Assembly (NCBI RefSeq): GCF_015169395.1
Contig: NZ_CP063458.1
Coordinates: 62,001-126,000 of the forward strand
DNA length: 64,000 nucleotides
Reading direction: 5' to 3'
Source of the DNA: Humisphaera borealis
GTDB taxonomy: Bacteria; Planctomycetota; Phycisphaerae; Tepidisphaerales; Tepidisphaeraceae
Translations under genes and position numbers: made by a program
In this document: positions 59,758 to 64,000 of the stretch, piece by piece
Position numbering within the stretch: the first letter of the stretch is position 1
How the letters are laid out: every line of letters begins with the position of its first letter
Notes under the pieces: model-generated
What the model saw: the letters and a program-made list of their open reading frames with translations, nothing else
The model's database searches: none
Told to the model about the DNA's origin: nothing

Positions 59758-59836
59758 GGGGCGGATGTTTGTGGTCAAAGAGCGGTTCGGGCCGTTGAAG
59801 CCGGATCCGTCGAGGAAGAGGTTGCCGCGTGACTGA
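59758..59836 (+). pseudogene. Duplicated 3' fragment of the NagB-like gene
   Basis: 59758-59809 repeats 59239-59290 with three or four substitutions in 52 nt (offset 519 bp). The frame encodes MFVVKERFGPLKPDPS, against MFVVKELFGPLKPDAH in the intact gene, and then runs into a stop at 59836. Only the last 17 or so residues of NagB are present, so it is a non-functional remnant left by a tandem duplication. Confidence 0.85.
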
Positions 59837-60161
59837 GAAGCTCGAGTATGCAGGATCTACCGTCCCACAAGGCACCGAAAAACCGCGATGGACAGGAGTG
59901 TGCCTGATCGGAGCGATCGGATGTGGCGTCCTGGCGATTCTGAGGGCGTACCGCCATTACGGGTTGTTGTTAGAGAACGATGTGGTTCTAGTTCCGGCGC
60001 TGCATCTCGTGACGATTCTGTTGTCGGCCGTGGCGATCCATCGCTTTCGGAAGCAGCGTGGGCGAACGGCCTCTGAAGTTCTGCTGCTGGTGACAGCTTT
60101 GCTAATCGTGCTTGGCCTCGCTTCGATCTCGATCAAGCTGTACGTTGAAGCTCCGCGGTAG
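59829..60161 (+). CDS. Small membrane protein, paralogue 2
   Basis: 110 aa with a GTG start; GAGGAAGAGG at 59813-59822 is a good ribosome site created within the duplicated NagB fragment. Three helices (WTGVCLIGAIGCGVLAIL, LVPALHLVTILLSAVAI, VLLLVTALLIVLGLASI). Shares KL(D/E)YA and the first-helix sequence with paralogue 1, then diverges. Function unknown. Confidence 0.65.
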   Translation: MTEKLEYAGSTVPQGTEKPRWTGVCLIGAIGCGVLAILRAYRHYGLLLENDVVLVPALHLVTILLSAVAIHRFRKQRGRTASEVLLLVTALLIVLGLASISIKLYVEAPR

Positions 60162-60182
60162 CACCACCTCGTCCCGCTGCGT

Positions 60183-61574
60183 CTACGGTTTCACAATCCC
60201 CTTCAGTTTCGCCATCTCCGCCGCGTACTTCGGATCGCTTGCGACGTTGCGATATTCACCCGCGTCGGTCTGATGATCGTACAACTCCACGCCCGCCTTG
60301 CCGTCGTCCCACTCAGTGTAACGCCAGCGGTCGGTCCGCACGCTGCGGCCGGCGCTCTTGCCGCGCTGCACCTGCGTGTATGCCGGGCGGTCCCAGCTCG
60401 TCGCCGGATTCTCCAATAGCGGCCGCATGGAAACACCCTGCAAACCGGCCGGCGGTTTGACGCCGGTCAGGTCGGCGAGCGTGGGGAACAGGTTGAGAAA
60501 CTCGACGACTGCCGGCGTCGATTTGCCGGCGCTGCGGCCGTCGGGCAGTGCCATGATCAGCGGGGCACGGGCGCTGTACTCGAAGATCGTGTTCTTGTTC
60601 CACCACCCGTGCTCGCCGAGGTGATAGCCGTGATCGCCGACGAAGACGACGATCGTCTTGTCGGCGAGCTTCAGCCGTTCGAGTGCATCGAGCACCTTGC
60701 CCACCTGCGTGTCGGTGAAGGTGGTGCCTGCGTAATAGCAGCGCATGAATTCCCGTCGTTCGGCATCGGTGAACTTGTCGAATGCTTCGGCGAGTGCGCC
60801 GCCGCCGGTCGCGATCTTCAGGTCCTTCGTCCGATCCGCCGGCTCGACATGCGGCTTGAGCGAATCCAGCGGATAGAGATCGAAGTACTTTTTCGGTGCA
60901 ATGAACGGGTCGTGCGGCTTATGAAACCCGACGGCCAGGAAGAAGGGCTTGTCCTTCTGTTCTTCCATCAGTTTGATCGCGTCGCGGGCGACCTGGCCGT
61001 CGGGCTGGTCTTCGTCGTCGCCGTCGGCGGCCAGCCAGCGACACCAGTTCAGCTTCCCTCCGGTCATGTTCCGACCTTCGCCGCGCAGGCCGGTCGCGGT
61101 GGCCTGGTAGAACCGGCTGACGGTCCAGGACTTTTCGTCGTCCATCTGCTCGTTGCGCTCCTCCATCGTTCCGCCGCGATGGAAAATCTTGCCCAGGCTC
61201 GCGGTGAAGTAGCCGTTCTCTTTGAACATCTGCGGCAGGGTGACGACATCGGGCAGGTTCTTGCGGACCTTGACCGAGTTATCCAGCACCCGCGTGGTAT
61301 CCGGCCGAAGGCCGGTCAGGAATGACGAACGGCTGGGATTGCAGACCGGGTACTGCACGTAGGCCCGGTCGAATCGCACGCCCCGGGCGGCCAGGCGATC
61401 GATGTTCGGCGACTTCACCGCCGGCACGCCGTAGCAACCGAGTTCGTTGCGAAGGTCGTCGGCGACGATGAACAGGACGTTGGGCCGAACGGCTGCCTCG
61501 GCGGCAGGCGCGTGCAATGGAAAAAGACACGGGGCGACCAGTACCAGGACAACCATCCAACGTGCAGATGTCAC
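60183..61574 (-). CDS. Secreted sulfatase (iduronate-2-sulfatase-like)
   Basis: 463 aa with a signal peptide ([20 protein letters not shown]). Type I sulfatase: metal-binding [18 protein letters not shown] with Asp39 and Asp40, and the formylglycine motif CNPSR with Cys78 and Arg82 ([17 protein letters not shown]). A second metal-ligand region is [17 protein letters not shown]. Text around YPVCNPSR and GFHKPHDPF resembles iduronate-2-sulfatase-type enzymes. It removes sulfate esters from polysaccharides after Cys78 is oxidised by a formylglycine-generating enzyme, not present here. Periplasmic or external. Confidence 0.94.
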   Translation of the reverse strand: MTSARWMVVLVLVAPCLFPLHAPAAEAAVRPNVLFIVADDLRNELGCYGVPAVKSPNIDRLAARGVRFDRAYVQYPVCNPSRSSFLTGLRPDTTRVLDNSVKVRKNLPDVVTLPQMFKENGYFTASLGKIFHRGGTMEERNEQMDDEKSWTVSRFYQATATGLRGEGRNMTGGKLNWCRWLAADGDDEDQPDGQVARDAIKLMEEQKDKPFFLAVGFHKPHDPFIAPKKYFDLYPLDSLKPHVEPADRTKDLKIATGGGALAEAFDKFTDAERREFMRCYYAGTTFTDTQVGKVLDALERLKLADKTIVVFVGDHGYHLGEHGWWNKNTIFEYSARAPLIMALPDGRSAGKSTPAVVEFLNLFPTLADLTGVKPPAGLQGVSMRPLLENPATSWDRPAYTQVQRGKSAGRSVRTDRWRYTEWDDGKAGVELYDHQTDAGEYRNVASDPKYAAEMAKLKGIVKP

Positions 61575-61643
61575 GAGACCCTCCGGTGAAACTGAACGCA
61601 GAACGTCGTCGGGCGGACCTTATTGTTCGGCGTACCGGGTTTG

Positions 61644-61730
61644 GTAGGGTCCGCCCTGGGCGGACGCGGGGTACTCGTTGGCCAAACGCGGTACATCGGT
61701 TCGCCAATGGTCCGCCAAGGCGGACCCTAC
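61644..61730. repeat. Inverted repeat with GTCCGCC hairpin arms
   Basis: GTAGGGTCCGCC (61644-61655) begins the left arm and GGCGGACCCTAC (61719-61730) ends the right. Each arm is itself a hairpin (GTCCGCC-CTG-GGCGGAC and GTCCGCC-AA-GGCGGAC type). GTACTC and GTACAT lie in the spacer. A solo arm occurs at 49938-49953. Confidence 0.82.
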
Positions 61731-61749
61731 TCAGAGCGATGAAGCCGAC

Positions 61750-62985
61750 TCAAAGTGATGAAGGCGACACGCCCAGCGCCGCCAGCATGGCCCGCGCCTT
61801 GACCATCGTCTCTTCGTACTCGGCTTCGGGTTCGGAGTCGGCGACAATTCCGCCGCCGACGGGCACGTGCACCAGGCCGTCCTTCACCATCATCGTGCGG
61901 ATGGCGACATTGAACTCCATCGACCCGTCAGCGCCGATCCATCCGATCGCGCCGCAATACGGGCCGCGGCGGACGGGTTCGAGCTCGTCGATGATCTGCA
62001 TCGCGCGGATCTTCGGGCACCCCGTCACGCTGCCGCAGGGGAACATCGCCCGCAGGATGTCCACGAAGGTGACGTCCGGCCGCAGCGTTCCCTCGATGGT
62101 CGCCACGCCGTGATAGACCGTCGGGTGTGCCTCGATCGTCCGCGCCTGCGAAACCTTGACCGAACCGATGCGGCAGATGCGCCCGAGGTCGTTCCGCTGC
62201 AAGTCGACGATCATCGCCAGCTCGGCCTGGTCTTTGGCGCTCACGCGAAGCTCGGCGTCCATGCCCGGCAGCAGGGGGCGTGTGCCCTTGATCGGCCGGC
62301 AGATGATACGACGGTTGCCATCGGGCTGGGGATCGACGCGGAAAAACAGCTCCGGCGAATTGCACAGCAGCGCGAAGTCGCCGTACTGCAGAAACGCGCC
62401 GAACGAAGCAGGGGTGAGTTCCTGCAACCGCCGATAGATGTCGATCGGGTTCTCGCGCAGCGGCGCGAGGATGCGCTGCGAGAGATTCACCTGGAAGATG
62501 TCGCCGGCGGCGATGTAATCGATGCAGCGGCGGATCGCCGCGAGGTAGTTCTGCCGGGCGACGGCGAGCCTGGCGGCGCGCTCGCTGCGGAGGCCGCTTG
62601 CGCGCAGCGGGACCGGCGTGCCGGGGATGTCCGATCCGTGCAGCGAGAACGCGAACAGCGGCACGCCGGGCAGTTCGATCGCCCGCGTCGGCAGATTCTC
62701 GAACCAGCGGCCCAGGTCGTAGCTGAGAAAGCCGATCCACCGCGCGTCACGCGGCAGGTCGGCGTGACGGAGGTAGTTGGGCAGCGTCGAGAGCGCTTCC
62801 AGCGGATTGTCGGTGGTACCTTCGGAAAGCTCGCCGCAGCGCAGCTCGGCGTGGCCGGTGCTGTCGGCGGCCATCAGCCAGCGGGCCTGCTCCTGCGGCC
62901 AGGCCCAGCGCGAGGATCCGTTGCCATCCAGCCGGACGGTCGGTGAGGTGACGAGCTTGCCGGGGTTGGAAAAGAGAGACGGCAT
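61750..62985 (-). CDS. pabB: Aminodeoxychorismate synthase component I
   Basis: 411 aa chorismate-binding enzyme. C-terminal domain holds GDIFQVNLSQRIL, NSPELFFRV, the ammonia/lysine motif PIKGTRP with Lys233, RNDLGRICRIGSV, and GSVTGCPKIRAM. PIKGT, rather than PIAGT, separates PabB from anthranilate synthase TrpE: Lys233 forms the covalent intermediate at C2. Makes 4-amino-4-deoxychorismate from chorismate, the first step toward folate p-aminobenzoate. The partner lyase candidate is at 55.8-56.7 kb. A glutaminase subunit (PabA) is not in the window. Confidence 0.95.
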   Translation of the reverse strand: MPSLFSNPGKLVTSPTVRLDGNGSSRWAWPQEQARWLMAADSTGHAELRCGELSEGTTDNPLEALSTLPNYLRHADLPRDARWIGFLSYDLGRWFENLPTRAIELPGVPLFAFSLHGSDIPGTPVPLRASGLRSERAARLAVARQNYLAAIRRCIDYIAAGDIFQVNLSQRILAPLRENPIDIYRRLQELTPASFGAFLQYGDFALLCNSPELFFRVDPQPDGNRRIICRPIKGTRPLLPGMDAELRVSAKDQAELAMIVDLQRNDLGRICRIGSVKVSQARTIEAHPTVYHGVATIEGTLRPDVTFVDILRAMFPCGSVTGCPKIRAMQIIDELEPVRRGPYCGAIGWIGADGSMEFNVAIRTMMVKDGLVHVPVGGGIVADSEPEAEYEETMVKARAMLAALGVSPSSL

Positions 62986-63044
62986 GGATGGCTGCTTCGG
63001 TCGATGGCGCGGCGGTCAATTTGTCGGCGGTTGCCGGCCGCAGA

Positions 63045-63053
63045 TGGTATACT
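63045..63053 (+). promoter_or_regulatory. Extended -10 promoter element of the Uma2 gene
   Basis: TGGTATACT combines the TGn extension with a near-consensus -10 (TATACT, 63048-63053). A correctly spaced -35 is absent. The expected start of transcription falls on or next to the ATG at 63060, which would make the mRNA leaderless. Confidence 0.55.
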
Positions 63054-63059
63054 TCAAAC

Positions 63060-63767
63060 ATGGCGACGACACTGCAAACGCCTGTAAATCTGCCGAATGA
63101 AACCGGGGTCGGGGAAATTCCGCGGCTGGAGAATGGCGACCGGTTGACCGACCACGAGTTCCTTCGCCGCTATCGGGCGATGCCCGCAGTAAAGAAGGCT
63201 GAACTGATTGAAGGGAGAGTCTACCTGGGGTCACCCGTATCGGCCGTCGGGCATGGGGAACCGCATGCCGACATCGTCGGATGGCTTGAATGCTACTGCG
63301 CCATGACACCGGGCGTCTTTGTCGGCGACAACTCGACGACCCAACTCGACCGCGACAACGTTCCCCAGCCCGATGCCTACCTGCGGCTCGATCCGTCGCG
63401 AGGCGGACAGGCCAAGATCGGTGACCACGGCTACGTCAACAACGCACCCGAGTTGATCGTCGAAGTCGCCGCCACCAGCGCCCAGTACGACCTGCACGAA
63501 AAACTCAACGTCTACCGCCGCAACGGCGTGCTCGAATACATCGTCTGGCGGACATTCGACAGGGCGGTGGACTACTTCGTTCTCGACAACAGCGAATACG
63601 TCCGCAAGTCGCCCGACGCCGATGGCATCTTCCGATCGCGCGTCTTCCCCGGGCTCTGGCTGGCTCCCGCGGCGTTGCTCATCCGCGATATGGCGACGGT
63701 GCTGAAAGTTTTACAGCAGGGGATCGCCTCGCCGGAGCACGCCGAGTTCGTTAGGCCACGAGCTTGA
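63060..63767 (+). CDS. Uma2 family protein (DUF820, PD-(D/E)XK nuclease fold)
   Basis: 235 aa from the ATG at 63060. The DUF820 pattern is LTDHEFLRRY, AELIEGRVYLGSPVS, the first acidic PQPDAYLRLD, and NAPELIVEVAATSAQYDLHEKLNVYRRNGVLEYI (shown in part as ELIVEVAATS) with Glu and later Lys as the (D/E)xK pair. The family has a restriction-endonuclease-like fold and is very abundant in cyanobacteria and planctomycetes; its biological role is unclear. No ribosome site precedes the start. No mobile element flanks it here. Confidence 0.88.
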   Translation: MATTLQTPVNLPNETGVGEIPRLENGDRLTDHEFLRRYRAMPAVKKAELIEGRVYLGSPVSAVGHGEPHADIVGWLECYCAMTPGVFVGDNSTTQLDRDNVPQPDAYLRLDPSRGGQAKIGDHGYVNNAPELIVEVAATSAQYDLHEKLNVYRRNGVLEYIVWRTFDRAVDYFVLDNSEYVRKSPDADGIFRSRVFPGLWLAPAALLIRDMATVLKVLQQGIASPEHAEFVRPRA

Positions 63768-63814
63768 ATCGGTGCCCGCACGGCCGGCACGTCTCACCGG
63801 CTCCAAAAAAAGAA

Positions 63815-63848
63815 ACGAGCCCCGGAAGATTCATCTCCCGGGGCTCGT
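63815..63848 (-). terminator. Rho-independent terminator of the glutamine synthetase III gene
   Basis: ACGAGCCCCGG (63815-63825) pairs perfectly with CCGGGGCTCGT (63838-63848) around a 12-nt loop. On the minus strand a T-rich run follows within a few bases (TTCTTTTTTTG). It lies 27 bp after the stop codon of the gene entering from the right. Confidence 0.88.
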
Positions 63849-63874
63849 CGCGTGTCATCAACTCCCGCCGATCA

Positions 63875-64000
63875 TCACTTGATGAACAGCATTTCGCGGT
63901 ACTTCGGCAGCGGCCAGAGGTCGTCGCCGACGATGCCTTCCAGCGTGTCGGCCGCCTCGCGGGTCGCGACCAGCGCCGGGATGATGCTGTCGCGGGCATA
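63875..64000 (-). CDS. Glutamine synthetase type III, C-terminal fragment (partial)
   Basis: 41 residues from the right edge to a TGA at 63877-63875; the gene continues beyond the window. The sequence IIPALVATREAADTLEGIVG followed by DDLWPLPKYREMLFIK matches the C-terminus of long GSIII-type glutamine synthetases, where a late helix with REAADxLE precedes WPLPxYREMLF. That enzyme incorporates ammonia into glutamine with ATP. Type III is common in Bacteroidetes, cyanobacteria and planctomycetes. The adjacent terminator fits the gene's 3' end. Confidence 0.78.
   Translation of the reverse strand, partial: YARDSIIPALVATREAADTLEGIVGDDLWPLPKYREMLFIK

Noticed and set aside
59587-59832. 81-aa open frame between the two small membrane genes
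   Set aside because: It reads the duplicated NagB fragment in the wrong frame and has no ribosome site or hydrophobic pattern.
1-64000. CRISPR arrays, integron attC sites, transposases, prophage genes
   Set aside because: No regularly spaced direct repeats with unique spacers, no attC-like pairs, no transposase or integrase motifs. The inverted repeats do not show CRISPR spacing.

Overview
High-GC bacterial chromosome, almost certainly a planctomycete and most likely of the class Phycisphaerae (inference). Supporting signs are a giant beta-strand-repeat surface protein with a VPEP C-terminal sorting signal, a delta-60 repeat protein with an N-terminal LEPR-XLL-like motif (VEPLEARRLF), many secreted sugar-related enzymes (DUF1080, sulfatase, sialidase-like, acetyl-esterase-like), a Hanks-type kinase fused to WD40 repeats, and an orphan excisionase-HTH/receiver fusion. 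I see no phage, plasmid, integron, CRISPR or transposase gene, and no convincing tRNA or rRNA. This is ordinary chromosome with unusually structured intergenic DNA.

Layout. 1-11 kb: partial PEP-CTERM protein, DUF167 protein, secreted esterase, zinc alcohol dehydrogenase, DUF3891 protein and a large secreted propeller protein. 11.9-22.1 kb: DUF1080 protein, DUF4442-like hotdog protein, two polytopic membrane proteins, a UPF0316 protein, the delta-60/LEPR-XLL protein and a second secreted esterase. 22.1-33.6 kb: TPR-methyltransferase, beta-lactamase-fold serine hydrolase, sialidase-like protein, protein-isoaspartate methyltransferase, SAM hydroxide adenosyltransferase, RDD protein, BioA, a small hydrolase and a Gfo/Idh/MocA oxidoreductase. 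33.9-44.9 kb: SMC, a 69-aa membrane protein, a secreted protein, the WD40 kinase, a DUF3748-like propeller and a DUF2721 protein. 44.9-57.5 kb: BtpA family, translationally coupled PlsC/CDP-alcohol transferase pair, zinc-ribbon membrane proteins, overlapping glycosyltransferase/methyltransferase pair, cupin-like protein, HTH-receiver protein, CHAD protein, Nif3-like protein and a class IV aminotransferase/lyase. 57.5-64 kb: PIG-L deacetylase next to a NagB-like protein, a tandem duplication with two paralogous small membrane proteins, sulfatase, PabB, Uma2 nuclease-fold protein and the C-terminus of a glutamine synthetase III.

Genes that plausibly work together: PIG-L deacetylase and NagB-like isomerase (amino-sugar processing); PabB and the class IV lyase (p-aminobenzoate for folate); PlsC and CDP-alcohol transferase (phospholipid synthesis); the glycosyltransferase/methyltransferase pair (surface glycan or lipid modification); and the secreted esterases, DUF1080 protein, sialidase and sulfatase (polysaccharide scavenging).

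The most striking non-coding signal is a set of about seventeen inverted-repeat or hairpin elements that occupy most intergenic gaps regardless of gene orientation. Six form a recognisable family: each arm folds on itself with a TACT or AGTA apical loop, and the pairing within an arm is conserved where the two arms differ. The others share architecture rather than sequence, with arms built from degenerate 7-9-nt units. A second unusual locus is a minus-strand, terminator-ended, hairpin-rich intergenic region at 31.1-31.56 kb containing a cysteine-rich 11-codon ORF behind an 11-nt perfect Shine-Dalgarno.
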